Part shown: in pieces, positions 43,868-53,381 of the stretch
Layout of the letters: the number at the start of each line of letters is the position of its first letter
How positions within the stretch are numbered: position 1 is the stretch's first letter
Origin: RUG11237 sp050874665
GTDB lineage: Bacteria > Bacillota > Clostridia > Lachnospirales > Lachnospiraceae
Length of the DNA stretch: 64,000 nt
Assembly: GCA_050874665.1 (NCBI GenBank)
Contig: JBNMLC010000004.1
Coordinates: 62,001 to 126,000, forward strand
Reading direction: 5' to 3'
The notes under the pieces: model-generated
What the model saw: only the letters and a program-made list of their open reading frames with translations
Told to the model about the DNA's origin: nothing
Database searches by the model: none
Made by a program: the position numbers and the translations under genes

Positions 43868-45757
43868 TTATTTCTCCTGTTTTCCACGATACTGTTCCAT
43901 GTACACTAATAAAACCGATATATCCGCCGGTGACACTCCTGAAATTCTAGAAGCCTGTCCAATAGAAACCGGTTGAAATAATTTTAATTTCTGTCTTGCT
44001 TCAATTCTAAGGCTGCCCACTTTATCGTAATCAAAATTTTCAGGTATCTTTTTATTTTCTAATTTCTTATACTGCTCTACCTGCTTTAACTGACGGTCTA
44101 TATAACCTTTATATTTAATTGAAATATTTGCCTGTTCCGCCACTCTGTAATCTGTATTTGTTCTATCCTTATCAATCGGAGCTAACAAATCATAATTCAA
44201 TTCTGGTCTGCGAATCAATTCTGCTAATGTAGTTCCTGACTTTAGCTCTGTACTGTTGTATTTGCGAAGCAGTGACTGCACCGGTTCATTTGCCCCCACA
44301 TTTGTATTCTCTAAACGTTGAATTTCCTCTGCAATTTCTTTTTTTCTCTGCATTAATAAATCATATTGTTCTTTCGAAATCAATCCTATTTCGTATCCTT
44401 TTTCCATCAGACGCATATCTGCATTATCCTGACGAAGTAATAATCTATACTCTGCTCTGGAAGTCATCATTCGATACGGTTCTCTATTTTCCTTTGTTAC
44501 TAAGTCGTCTATCAATACTCCAATATATGCCTCGGAACGGTCTAATACAATCATCTCTCTGCCCAAAGTTTTTAATGCAGCATTAATGCCGGCAATCAAT
44601 CCCTGGGCTGCAGCTTCCTCATATCCTGAGCTGCCATTAAACTGCCCACCGCTAAATAATCCCTTTATCTTTTTAAATTCCAACGTAGGATTTAACTGTC
44701 TTGCATTAATACAATCATATTCAATGGCATAAGCATTTCTTACTATTTTTGCCTTTTCCAATCCTGGAACGGTATGATACATTGCCTCTTGTACATCTTC
44801 CGGAAGAGAGCTTGACATTCCACCCACATACCATTCGTTTGTATGTAAACCTTCCGGCTCTAAAAACACCTGATGCCTGTTTTTATCTGCAAATTTTACA
44901 ACCTTATCTTCAATTGATGGACAATATCTTGGACCAGTACCCTCAATAATTCCGGCATAAATTGGAGAACGGTCTAAATTATTTCGAATAATCTCATGCG
45001 TTTCTTCGTTTGTATAGGTAAGATAGCAGGCTATCTGCTCTTTTTGGATTTCTTCCGGATTTGTACTAAAAGAAAATGGAACTATTTTTTCATCGCCGTA
45101 CTGTGGCTCCATTTTGCTAAAATCAATTGAATTTTGATCCATTCTTGCAGGGGTACCTGTCTTAAATCGAAACATCTCTATACCATTTGCTTTCAGAGAA
45201 TCTGTCAAATAATTAGCTGCCTGCAAACCGTTTGGTCCTGTATGAGTGATGCTTTCTCCTGTTAAACATCTTGCCTTAAGGTAAGTACCGGTACAAAGTA
45301 CAACTGCTTTACAATGATATATAGCTCCTGTATAAGTTTTTACTCCGGTGATTGTTTCATCTTCTACTATAAGCTCTGTTACTTCACCCTGCTTGATTGT
45401 AAGATGTTCCTGATTTTGCAGAACCTTTCTCATGCTTCTGCTGTATTCTGCCTTATCTGCCTGTGCCCTGAGCGAATGTACCGCAGGTCCTTTTGATACA
45501 TTCAACATTTTTGACTGAAGAAACGTTTTATCTATATTTTTGCCCATTTCCCCGCCTAAAGCATCAATTTCTCTTACCAAATGTCCTTTTGAGCTTCCGC
45601 CAATGTTTGGATTACAAGGCATCAAGGCAATACTGTCTACACTTACCGTAAATATAATAGTTTCCAAACCAAGTCTTGCCGCCGCTAATGCTGCTTCACA
45701 CCCTGCATGTCCTGCACCAACCACTACTACATCATAATATTTTTCTAATACAGGCAT
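43868..45757 (-). CDS. mnmG: tRNA uridine-5-carboxymethylaminomethyl modification enzyme MnmG (GidA)
   Basis: 629 residues from ATG 45757, preceded by AGAGGAA; the frame is open 13 codons further. The FAD-binding GAGHAG is at 14-19, followed by the second signature GPRYCPSIEDKV and the C-terminal helical domain that contacts MnmE (ASRISGVSPADISVL). With MnmE it adds the carboxymethylaminomethyl group to U34 of tRNAs reading split codon boxes. It is 23 bases after mnmE. Confidence 0.97.
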   Translation of the reverse strand: MPVLEKYYDVVVVGAGHAGCEAALAAARLGLETIIFTVSVDSIALMPCNPNIGGSSKGHLVREIDALGGEMGKNIDKTFLQSKMLNVSKGPAVHSLRAQADKAEYSRSMRKVLQNQEHLTIKQGEVTELIVEDETITGVKTYTGAIYHCKAVVLCTGTYLKARCLTGESITHTGPNGLQAANYLTDSLKANGIEMFRFKTGTPARMDQNSIDFSKMEPQYGDEKIVPFSFSTNPEEIQKEQIACYLTYTNEETHEIIRNNLDRSPIYAGIIEGTGPRYCPSIEDKVVKFADKNRHQVFLEPEGLHTNEWYVGGMSSSLPEDVQEAMYHTVPGLEKAKIVRNAYAIEYDCINARQLNPTLEFKKIKGLFSGGQFNGSSGYEEAAAQGLIAGINAALKTLGREMIVLDRSEAYIGVLIDDLVTKENREPYRMMTSRAEYRLLLRQDNADMRLMEKGYEIGLISKEQYDLLMQRKKEIAEEIQRLENTNVGANEPVQSLLRKYNSTELKSGTTLAELIRRPELNYDLLAPIDKDRTNTDYRVAEQANISIKYKGYIDRQLKQVEQYKKLENKKIPENFDYDKVGSLRIEARQKLKLFQPVSIGQASRISGVSPADISVLLVYMEQYRGKQEK

Positions 45758-45780
45758 TTTAATTCCTCTTTTCTCTTTCT

Positions 45781-47154
45781 TTATTTTCCCATACAAAACT
45801 TAGAAAATATTTCGTTAACCAAATCTTCTTCTACCTCTTCACCAATAATATAGCCTAACGCTGCATAAGCACTCATCAAATCTATCGAATAAAAATCTTC
45901 AGGCATATTATTTTCTATACTCTGTTCTACCATTTGCAGGCTTCTTAGTGCCTGTTCTAATAGATTTTTATGTCGAAGATTTGTTATCATAATATCTTCA
46001 TTAAAGTTAATTTCACCCTGAAGAAACATTTCTTTTACTTTTTCTGCAATCTTATCTATCCCAACATTTTTTCTTGCCGAAATAGATATTACCTCACTGC
46101 CGGTTCTCTCTTGCATTTCTCTTTCTGTAATTACAGAAGTTAAATCCATTTTATTCAATAACACAAGAGATTTCTTATCACGTAACAGCGCACAGATTTC
46201 TTCATCGTTGATATCAAGTGGTTTGGAAGCATCCACCACATACATGATAAAGTCAGCTTCTTTGGCATAATCTTTTGCTTTTTCTACACCAATTTTTTCT
46301 ACCACATCTTTGGTATCACGTATTCCGGCTGTATCCATAATCACTAACTTTATTTCACCTAAATTAACGCTTTCTTCTAAGACATCTCTGGTAGTTCCCT
46401 CAATATCGGTAACTATCGCTCTTTCCTCACCTAAAAGTACATTTAAAAGAGAGGATTTTCCGGCATTTGGTTTTCCCAGTATTACTGTCTTAATTCCCTC
46501 TTTGATTATCTTTCCATTTTCAGAAGATGCAATTAAACTCGAAATTTCTTTTTCTAAGTCTTTGACTGTAACGCTTAATTTTTCGCTGTAACCTGTAATA
46601 TCTATATGCTCCGGATCGTCTAATGCTGATTCTATAAATGCAATTTCATATATTATCTTTTCCCGGCAGTCCTTTATTTTTTCAAATAAATTTCCCTTTA
46701 ACTGATTCAGAGAATTTTTATAGGCATACTCTGATTTTGAATGAATCAGATCCATAACTGCTTCTGCTCTTGATAAGTCCATTTTTCCGTTTAGAAATCC
46801 ACGTTTTGAAAACTCCCCCGGTTCTGCCATTCTTGCTCCATGTTTTAAGACAGTTTCTAAAACTTTCTGCACAATAAAAAGACCACCGTGGCAATTAATT
46901 TCCACCGTATCTTCTCCTGTATAAGTTTTCGGAGCACGCATCACTGATACCATAACCTCATCTACTAATTTTTCATCATCATAAATATATCCATAATGAA
47001 TGGTATGTGATTGTGCCTTTGAAAGTATTTTATTTGTTTTACTTCTATATATTCGATCTATAACTGAAAAAGCCTCACTGCCACTGACTCTTACAATACC
47101 GATTCCGGAATTTGTCATTCCTGTGGCAATGGCTGCTATCGTATCCTGATTCAT
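45781..47154 (-). CDS. mnmE: tRNA modification GTPase MnmE (TrmE)
   Basis: 457 residues. N-terminal tetrahydrofolate-binding domain (1-118), helical domain, and a GTPase domain with P-loop GKPNAGKS at 227-234, DTAG at 274-277 and NKMD at 334-337. The C-terminus is FCMGK, the conserved CxGK whose Cys is needed for modification. Works as a complex with MnmG. AAAGGA precedes the ATG. First gene of the leftward mnmE-mnmG-rsmG group; divergent from the nucleosidase gene, with about 160 bases between. Confidence 0.97.
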   Translation of the reverse strand: MNQDTIAAIATGMTNSGIGIVRVSGSEAFSVIDRIYRSKTNKILSKAQSHTIHYGYIYDDEKLVDEVMVSVMRAPKTYTGEDTVEINCHGGLFIVQKVLETVLKHGARMAEPGEFSKRGFLNGKMDLSRAEAVMDLIHSKSEYAYKNSLNQLKGNLFEKIKDCREKIIYEIAFIESALDDPEHIDITGYSEKLSVTVKDLEKEISSLIASSENGKIIKEGIKTVILGKPNAGKSSLLNVLLGEERAIVTDIEGTTRDVLEESVNLGEIKLVIMDTAGIRDTKDVVEKIGVEKAKDYAKEADFIMYVVDASKPLDINDEEICALLRDKKSLVLLNKMDLTSVITEREMQERTGSEVISISARKNVGIDKIAEKVKEMFLQGEINFNEDIMITNLRHKNLLEQALRSLQMVEQSIENNMPEDFYSIDLMSAYAALGYIIGEEVEEDLVNEIFSKFCMGK

Positions 47155-47234
47155 ACTCTTTCCTTTCTAAATTAACATATTTTAATTTAGCACATTATTC
47201 ATGGGAAAACAATAATAAATTCACCTCAAATTAT

Positions 47235-47263
47235 TTGACCAAACCTGTTTTCTCCTTTATAAT
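47235..47263 (+). promoter_or_regulatory. promoter of the nucleosidase gene
   Basis: TTGACC (47235-47240), 17-base spacer, TATAAT (47258-47263); ATG 56 bases further. Confidence 0.75.
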
Positions 47264-47318
47264 ATCCTATATTAACACTAATTTCAACTTTATCACATAG
47301 ATAGAAAGGAAGGAATGA

Positions 47319-48017
47319 ATGAAAAAAATAGGAATTATCGGTGCTATGGACGAAGAAGTTGCCGGTTTAAAAAAGGAAATGACCGTTTCTTCTACTTCAT
47401 CCATAGCTTCCATGGAATTTTTGGAAGGTACTCTTTTAGGAAAAGAAGTGGTTATTGTCAGAAGTGGTATTGGTAAAGTAAATGCTGCTGTATGTGCTGA
47501 AATATTAGCGGGTATTTTTAAAGTAGATGCAATTATTAATACCGGTATTGCCGGTTCTCTGAATGCAAAAATTGATATCGGAGATATTGTCATTTCCTCT
47601 GATGTACTTCATCATGACATGGACGCCACCGGTTTTGGATATGCTTTAGGACAAATTCCAAGAATGGCTGTTCTTTCTTTTACAGCAGACAATACTTTAA
47701 TTCAGACTGCAAAAGATGTATGTCAAAAAGTAAATCCGGAAATCCACACTCACATTGGCCGTATTGTGAGCGGGGATCAATTTATTTCTGATCAACAGGT
47801 AAAAGAAAAGATTCTAACAAATTTCGAAGGCTATTGTACCGAAATGGAAGGTGCTGCCATTGCTCAGACAGCTTATCTAAATAATATTCCTTTTGTTATC
47901 TTAAGAGCTATTTCTGATAAAGCTGATAACAGTGCCACCGTAGATTATCCAACCTTTGAAAAAAAGGCTATTGAACATTCTGTGAATCTGGTAAAGGGAA
48001 TGTTAAACCAATTGTAA
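47319..48017 (+). CDS. mtnN: 5'-methylthioadenosine/S-adenosylhomocysteine nucleosidase
   Basis: 232 residues, the usual length. It hydrolyses MTA and SAH to adenine and the thio-sugar, clearing products of SAM-dependent reactions and yielding the precursor of AI-2. Catalytic and binding residues are visible: Glu12 (GAMDEEV), SGIGKVNAA, TGIAGS, SGDQFIS, EMEG at 175-178 and Asp200 (ISDKAD). GGAAGGAA lies before the ATG. It is a single gene with its own promoter and terminator, opposite in direction to its neighbours, and interrupts the usual jag-mnmE junction. Confidence 0.96.
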   Translation: MKKIGIIGAMDEEVAGLKKEMTVSSTSSIASMEFLEGTLLGKEVVIVRSGIGKVNAAVCAEILAGIFKVDAIINTGIAGSLNAKIDIGDIVISSDVLHHDMDATGFGYALGQIPRMAVLSFTADNTLIQTAKDVCQKVNPEIHTHIGRIVSGDQFISDQQVKEKILTNFEGYCTEMEGAAIAQTAYLNNIPFVILRAISDKADNSATVDYPTFEKKAIEHSVNLVKGMLNQL

Positions 48018-48032
48018 CCATTCCTTTTTTAT

Positions 48033-48067
48033 AAAAAGCTAACGCCCCAACAGACGTTAGCTTTTTT
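48033..48067. terminator. terminator between mtnN and the chemoreceptor gene
   Basis: AAAAAGCTAACG (48033-48044) pairs with CGTTAGCTTTTTT (from 48055); A-run on one side and T-run on the other allow use in both directions. Confidence 0.85.
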
Positions 48068-48076
48068 GTTTTTCGT

Positions 48077-49810
48077 TTATATTTTTTTAAATATTTCTGT
48101 TTCTTTCTTCAATACTCCTGCTATTTCTTGATTTTCATTCATGCGAATGCTGATATTATCAATGTCACTTACAAGAATCTGCGTATTTTCGGCGGCTCCG
48201 GTAACTCCGGCAACACCTTCTTCTATAGCTTTCGTAATACCGTCAATAGATGCCGCAATTCCATCCATTACACCTTTTAAATTGTCTGTTTTTACAGCAA
48301 ACTCATCCATAACGCCTTCAATATAAGTGGCATTTTGTTTATATTCACTTCCTGCTGTTACAAAAGATTCAAATTCCGGAAGAATGGAATCATTCATATA
48401 AGTTACTAAATCATTTGCATGATTTGCCAGATTATGTACTGCTGTTATAACAACGCCATTAATCTGCTGAATGTTATTTGCTGCCTCACGACTGGCAAAT
48501 GCAAGCTGACTGATTTCATCTGCCACAACTGCAAAACCTTTTCCTGCTTCTCCTGCTCTCGCAGCTTCAATTGATGCATTTAGTGCTAACAGGTTGGTCT
48601 GGCTTGCAATATTAAGTATATCATTTGTCAGGTTATTAACTTGATTTACACTGTCACTTTCTTCAATCGCTTTGTTTAATACTTCAAGAATTTCATTTAC
48701 CTTTATTTCTGTGGATTCCATATTCATACGTGCTGTATTTTCCATATTTTCAGCATGCTCTTTCATTTCTTTAGAATACCTGTTAATATTTGAAGTCTTT
48801 TCAGCAATTTGATTTACCTCATCTTTTACATTGCCTGTATTATTATTAATCACAGATGCATTCGCAGATACCTCTTCCATTGTTGCTGCAAGCTCCTCTG
48901 TTAAAGCGGATAAATCAGATACACTGTTATTTGATGTCTTAACGCTTTCCATTACCTCTGAAACAACTACTTCCATTTTCTGAGAATTACTTACAATCAT
49001 ACGAAAAATACTTTCCAGTTTGTCCATGAATATATTAAATCCATTTCCTAATGCTGCTATCTCATCATGATAGAAAACTTTAACTCTCTTAGACAAATCA
49101 GCTTCCTTATTATCAATATCCTTGATAATTTGTGAAATCTGCTTTTCCGTAGTTTTAATTGGCTGAATAATAAGCTTTGTTACACCAATGACACACACAG
49201 TAAGTACTATTATAATAATGGCTATATTTATTGCATTGACAGTAAATGCACTCTTATATACCTGTTTTAACTGCGTACGGGCATTTTCTACACCTACATT
49301 AGATGTTTCTTCTAATATTTTAATGTTTTCCTGCATAGCAGCAGCACTGGAGGCTAATTCATTATTTGCACATGCATAGGCTGCATCTTTATCTCCATTT
49401 GCACTGTACGCCATTACATTAATCATAGCGTGTTTCATTGTATCATAATTTGCCAACATATCCTGATATGCCTGAAGATCACTATCTGTAACATTTTTTT
49501 CGTAATCTGCCATTTTCTGTTCCAATTCAGTTTGGCCTTCTCGAATATTTGCTACAATATCTATCATCGTTTGAGAATCTACTGCAATGATATGTGATAA
49601 TGCTTCATTATGAAGATTTTTTATTTTTATCTGAATATCTCCCAGGTCTGAGTTTGCCGGCATATAAACGTCAACGATTTTTGTTGCATCGTTGTTTACT
49701 TTACTCACATTATGCAATGACATCAGATTAGAAATTATAGATACAATTCCAAGTACAATAACAGGTGCCATAATATATAGCTTTATACTAAATTTTCTGT
49801 CTTTTTTCAT
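48077..49810 (-). CDS. methyl-accepting chemotaxis protein (4HB-MCP type)
   Basis: 577 residues. Membrane helix at about 12-32, an extracytoplasmic four-helix-bundle ligand domain (about 35-185, 4HB_MCP), a second helix (about 190-212), HAMP (about 213-270) and the signalling domain with NLLALNASIEAARAGEAGKGFAVVADEI. The chain ends KKETEIFKKI without the pentapeptide tether for CheR. Its gene begins 20 bases after the solute-binding lipoprotein gene on the same strand, so the two are probably co-expressed and the binding protein may present ligand to the receptor. Confidence 0.93.
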   Translation of the reverse strand: MKKDRKFSIKLYIMAPVIVLGIVSIISNLMSLHNVSKVNNDATKIVDVYMPANSDLGDIQIKIKNLHNEALSHIIAVDSQTMIDIVANIREGQTELEQKMADYEKNVTDSDLQAYQDMLANYDTMKHAMINVMAYSANGDKDAAYACANNELASSAAAMQENIKILEETSNVGVENARTQLKQVYKSAFTVNAINIAIIIIVLTVCVIGVTKLIIQPIKTTEKQISQIIKDIDNKEADLSKRVKVFYHDEIAALGNGFNIFMDKLESIFRMIVSNSQKMEVVVSEVMESVKTSNNSVSDLSALTEELAATMEEVSANASVINNNTGNVKDEVNQIAEKTSNINRYSKEMKEHAENMENTARMNMESTEIKVNEILEVLNKAIEESDSVNQVNNLTNDILNIASQTNLLALNASIEAARAGEAGKGFAVVADEISQLAFASREAANNIQQINGVVITAVHNLANHANDLVTYMNDSILPEFESFVTAGSEYKQNATYIEGVMDEFAVKTDNLKGVMDGIAASIDGITKAIEEGVAGVTGAAENTQILVSDIDNISIRMNENQEIAGVLKKETEIFKKI

Positions 49811-49829
49811 ACCAAATTCCCCCTAATCT

Positions 49830-51092
49830 TTAATTTGCTGCAGATGCTGTAATAGCTGCTACAGTTTCATCCAATAGCTCCTGCAATACAACATTTTGAC
49901 TTCCAGATGCCATTGTAATACCATATTGCTGCATTGGCTCCCAATATTTACTACTTACCCGCTGAAGCTTTGCAAATTCTGCCTGTGCTAAAACAGCTTT
50001 AATTGCAGGATCACTTTGTACCTCATCTGTATTAGATGCATTAATATTAGAAGGTCCCAATCCTCTTTTTGTAAAACGTAATGTCTGATTTTCTTCATTT
50101 GTCAGCCAGTCTGCTAATTTCAAACTCCAATCCTTATGTTTTGAATACGCATTGACACCTACCATTTTATATCCATTAAAGGAAGCCATCTGAACCTGCT
50201 GTCCAGCACAAGTATACGTTGGTAATTTAACTGCAGCATAATTTTTTCCCCAGGCTTCTTTTAAACTGTTTGCACTCCATACACCGCTAATACCTGCTGC
50301 TACAGTTCCATTCTTTGCCCCTTCGACAAGACCTGCATCTGCTGTATTTAAAAATCCCGGATGTAGTGCTATCTGCTGCATTGCTAAAGCAATATCAAGA
50401 CCTTTTATCGTACCCTCCGTTGCATTCCAATTGCAATTCATGGTAACGCCATCATCATTCATTTCCAAATTCAGTCCTGTGTTTCCAAAGAAAGCAAATA
50501 AATAATAACCACTAGTCCAATCCATAGTAACTTTTTTATTTGCAGCCGCAGCTACATTCAACATCTGGTCTAAGCTTGCTACATCTGCCTCTGAAAAAAC
50601 ACTTTTATCATAATACATAAAATATCCATTATCTGCTGTCATCGGATAGGCATATATAGTATCATTTACAGTGGCTGCTGTTACAGCTCCTTCCATATTT
50701 GCCTTTTTTACTTCTTCTGCCTGATCGATTGGTGTCAAAGCTCCGCCTGCCACCATTTGTAATAATTGATCATCTGCAAAGGAGAACACATCTGCTCCAT
50801 TCGTAACATCAGTTAACAGCGTATTTCTACAATCTGCTTCCTCTACAGGCTCAATGGTAATGTCAAACTCTGCTTCCCCTGCATATTTTGACTTAAAAGC
50901 TTCTACCATTTCTGATAACAATTCCTGGTCATCTGTTGCGCCCCATACTTTTAAAGAAACAACACCCTCCGATGCTGTTTCTTCTTGTGTTGTCTGATTT
51001 TCTTCAGATTGTTGCTGACTTTTCCCGCATCCTGTAAGCAACATCCCCATTGTTGCTACAGAAAGCATAAGTGCAATTACTTTTCTCTTCAT
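49830..51092 (-). CDS. extracellular solute-binding lipoprotein (sugar ABC type, cluster 1)
   Basis: 420 residues from ATG 51092 (AGGATG 9-10 bases before it). A lipoprotein signal peptide ends in the lipobox LLTGC, with lipidated Cys22. The mature part is a type 1 periplasmic-binding fold of the MalE/UgpB kind: LKVWGATDDQELLSEMVEAFK, NGADVFSFADDQL, YAYPMTADNGYFMYYDKSVF. No permease or ATPase genes are nearby; instead a chemoreceptor follows. It may be an orphan binding protein used for sensing, or work with a transporter encoded elsewhere. Ligand unknown, probably an oligosaccharide. Confidence 0.9.
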   Translation of the reverse strand: MKRKVIALMLSVATMGMLLTGCGKSQQQSEENQTTQEETASEGVVSLKVWGATDDQELLSEMVEAFKSKYAGEAEFDITIEPVEEADCRNTLLTDVTNGADVFSFADDQLLQMVAGGALTPIDQAEEVKKANMEGAVTAATVNDTIYAYPMTADNGYFMYYDKSVFSEADVASLDQMLNVAAAANKKVTMDWTSGYYLFAFFGNTGLNLEMNDDGVTMNCNWNATEGTIKGLDIALAMQQIALHPGFLNTADAGLVEGAKNGTVAAGISGVWSANSLKEAWGKNYAAVKLPTYTCAGQQVQMASFNGYKMVGVNAYSKHKDWSLKLADWLTNEENQTLRFTKRGLGPSNINASNTDEVQSDPAIKAVLAQAEFAKLQRVSSKYWEPMQQYGITMASGSQNVVLQELLDETVAAITASAAN

Positions 51093-51205
51093 TTCATTAC
51101 ATCCTTTCTTCCATTTATTTTTCAGGCACTCCCACATCATTCTTTTAATGTCTATATATCGGACAGAATATGTTTATTCTTTACATCTTTTTTTCTGCAA
51201 AATAA

Positions 51206-51244
51206 AGGAAAAGCCAACGCTTAAAATATACGTTAGCTTTTCCT
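51206..51244 (-). terminator. terminator after jag
   Basis: AGGAAAAGCCAACG (51206-51219) pairs, with one mismatch, with CGTTAGCTTTTCCT (ending 51244); on the minus strand TTTATTTTG follows. Confidence 0.75.
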
Positions 51245-51270
51245 ATATAGTTACGTCATTAACGCACTAT

Positions 51271-51894
51271 TTATTTTTTCAACGCAATCACTACATGACG
51301 GTAAGGTTCTTCTCCTTCGCTGTAGGTGCTTACATATTTATCATTTTGCAAAGCTGAATGAATGATACGTCTTTCATATGCATTCATAGGTTCTAATGTA
51401 ACCGGCTTTTTCGTACGTTTTACCTTATAAGCCAAATTTTTGGCAAGATTTTCTACCGTTTCTCTTCTGCGTTTTCTATAGTTCTCTGTATCCATCTTCA
51501 CATGAATATATTCTTCTGTATCCTTATTTGCTACAATACTTACCAGATACTGAATGGCATCCAATGTTTGTCCTCTTTTGCCTATTAAAATCCCCATATC
51601 CGTACCTTTTAATTCAATATCCATATTTCTTGATGCTTCATCGTATGTTAGTTCTACTACAACTTCCATATTCATGGCATGGAACATTTCATCTAAAAAA
51701 GAACGAACCTTATCTTCTAATGTTTCTTTCTTTCTTGCTTTAATAATTGCTTTTTTACTATTAATCCCTAAAAATCCTGTACTCCCTTTTTCAATGACTT
51801 CATACTCTAATTGTTCACTACTCACCCCGAGCTTAATAAGAGCTTCTGTAATTGCATCATCTACTGTTTTTGCTGAAATCTGGATAAACTCCAT
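51271..51894 (-). CDS. jag: RNA-binding protein Jag/KhpB (SpoIIIJ-associated)
   Basis: 207 residues. Jag-N domain (1-50), KH domain with GILIGKRGQTLDAIQ (GKRG at 105-108), and C-terminal R3H domain (NAYERRIIHSALQ, YRHVVIALKK). Jag/KhpB binds many RNAs with KhpA and is linked to cell elongation and division in Gram-positive bacteria. It is 12 bases after yidC, the usual arrangement, and closes the leftward rpmH-rnpA-yidD-yidC-jag operon, followed by a terminator. Confidence 0.95.
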   Translation of the reverse strand: MEFIQISAKTVDDAITEALIKLGVSSEQLEYEVIEKGSTGFLGINSKKAIIKARKKETLEDKVRSFLDEMFHAMNMEVVVELTYDEASRNMDIELKGTDMGILIGKRGQTLDAIQYLVSIVANKDTEEYIHVKMDTENYRKRRRETVENLAKNLAYKVKRTKKPVTLEPMNAYERRIIHSALQNDKYVSTYSEGEEPYRHVVIALKK

Positions 51895-51906
51895 TTTTTC
51901 TACCCC

Positions 51907-53157
51907 CTATTTTTTATTCTTCTCGTCAAACTTCCTTACCATATTAGCTTTTGCCGCTATACTATCCGGGTTTGCCGAAGCCTTTTTATAGTACTCATTT
52001 GCCTTACGCAACTGTTCTTCTTTTTCTTTCTGGGATAATCCCGAAGATTCCATTGCTTTTGTATTCATTTTCGCTGCTTCTGCTAATGCTCTTTCTGTAA
52101 AACTTTCTTTTTTCTTTTTCTTTCCGGCTTTTTCTATATTTTTTCTAATTTCTTCATCAAAATCAATTTTTTCAATATGTTTATTCGTAATTACTTGGAT
52201 TACTGATCTTACTACCGGACCGGCAACCCAGTAAAGTCCAACACCTACCGGCAATGTATAACAGAAAAATGCAGACATAATCGGCATTGTGTAATTCATC
52301 ATTTTCATAGAAGACATCATTGGATTATCTTCCTGACCTTCCATCTGTGGCTGAGGCATTAACTTAATATTAATTAACTGCGTAACTGCTGCAAGCACAG
52401 GAATTGCGATTGCTCCTATGACAAGAGCATAAGAACCTGTTTTAATAGCCTCTGAAATAATATGTGATGGAGAATTTAAAATACTGATTCCTAAAAAGTT
52501 ATTATATTGTCCTAAATTCTCCACTGTAGACGTAATATCATTTGCCAGACTTGGAAATTTTTCAGTTAAAGCTGCCCAGTCACTATCGTTAAATTTATAT
52601 AAAACATCGATAAACGTATTAGATAGTGTATAATCTGATTTTGCAAATCCCTTGCCTGAACCAATTTCCTGTATATAAGCAGTTCCACCTTCTGTTGCCA
52701 TTAATTTAACAACAAGACCCTCATAAACTGCCTTTATTTTTGTTACATATGCAGGAATATTATAAATTACACGGTACAAACCGTACATAACCGGCAAAGT
52801 AATAAATAACTGTAAACAGCTTCCTGTCGGAGATGTTCCATATTTTTCATAAACTGCCTTCGTTTCTTCATTCATACGCATCATAGATTCATTGTCTCTT
52901 TTATTTGCGTACTTTTTCTGAATTGCCTGTAATTCAGGATTCATTTTTGCAGAAAGTTTTGAAAATTTCTGCTGCTTGATGGTTAATGGCATCATTAACA
53001 AATAAATAATAATTGTAAAAAGAATAATGGCAACCCCTACATTCGGTATACCAATTTTGTACAAAACTTCAAAAATACCATTCATTAAAAAACCTAACAG
53101 CTTCGCTACAGGTCCAATAATAAAAGTTGAATTTTGCGTCATTAAAATACCAGTCAA
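51907..53157 (-). CDS. yidC: membrane protein insertase YidC/SpoIIIJ (OxaA)
   Basis: 416 residues, longer than Bacillus SpoIIIJ because of an inserted loop between helices (about 130-200) and a long basic tail (KKKKKESFTERALAEAAKM...). The core helices show GVAIILFTIIIYLLMMPLTIKQQKFS with the hydrophilic-groove Arg/Lys region replaced by the usual LTIKQ, then YGTSPTGSCLQLFITLPVMYGLYRVI and FCYTLPVGVGLYW. The start is taken as TTG because a perfect AGGAGG is 7 bases upstream; ATG 53142 is the alternative. It inserts membrane proteins with or without Sec. Confidence 0.95.
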   Translation of the reverse strand: MTGILMTQNSTFIIGPVAKLLGFLMNGIFEVLYKIGIPNVGVAIILFTIIIYLLMMPLTIKQQKFSKLSAKMNPELQAIQKKYANKRDNESMMRMNEETKAVYEKYGTSPTGSCLQLFITLPVMYGLYRVIYNIPAYVTKIKAVYEGLVVKLMATEGGTAYIQEIGSGKGFAKSDYTLSNTFIDVLYKFNDSDWAALTEKFPSLANDITSTVENLGQYNNFLGISILNSPSHIISEAIKTGSYALVIGAIAIPVLAAVTQLINIKLMPQPQMEGQEDNPMMSSMKMMNYTMPIMSAFFCYTLPVGVGLYWVAGPVVRSVIQVITNKHIEKIDFDEEIRKNIEKAGKKKKKESFTERALAEAAKMNTKAMESSGLSQKEKEEQLRKANEYYKKASANPDSIAAKANMVRKFDEKNKK

Positions 53158-53171
53158 CTTTTTTCCTCCTT

Positions 53172-53381
53172 CTATGGAACCGGATCGTATCCACCCTTTG
53201 AAAATGGATTACATCTTACTATTCTCCATGCAGCAAGTATTCCGCCCTTAACTGCACCATATTTTTCAACCGCTTCTAACCCATAAGTAGAACAGGTTGG
53301 AAAATAAGGACACTTTGTCCTTTTCATCGGAGAAATATATTTTCTATATAATTTAATCATGAAGATTAATACTTTTTTCAT
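53172..53381 (-). CDS. yidD: membrane protein insertion efficiency factor YidD
   Basis: 69 residues. The family sequence is nearly complete: IKLYRKYISPMK, then CPYFPTCSTYGLEAVEKYG, ILAAWRIVRCNPFSKGGYDPVP. It has an N-terminal amphipathic helix and assists YidC. The gene overlaps the end of rnpA by 29 bases and ends 14 bases before yidC, the normal order. Confidence 0.95.
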   Translation of the reverse strand: MKKVLIFMIKLYRKYISPMKRTKCPYFPTCSTYGLEAVEKYGAVKGGILAAWRIVRCNPFSKGGYDPVP

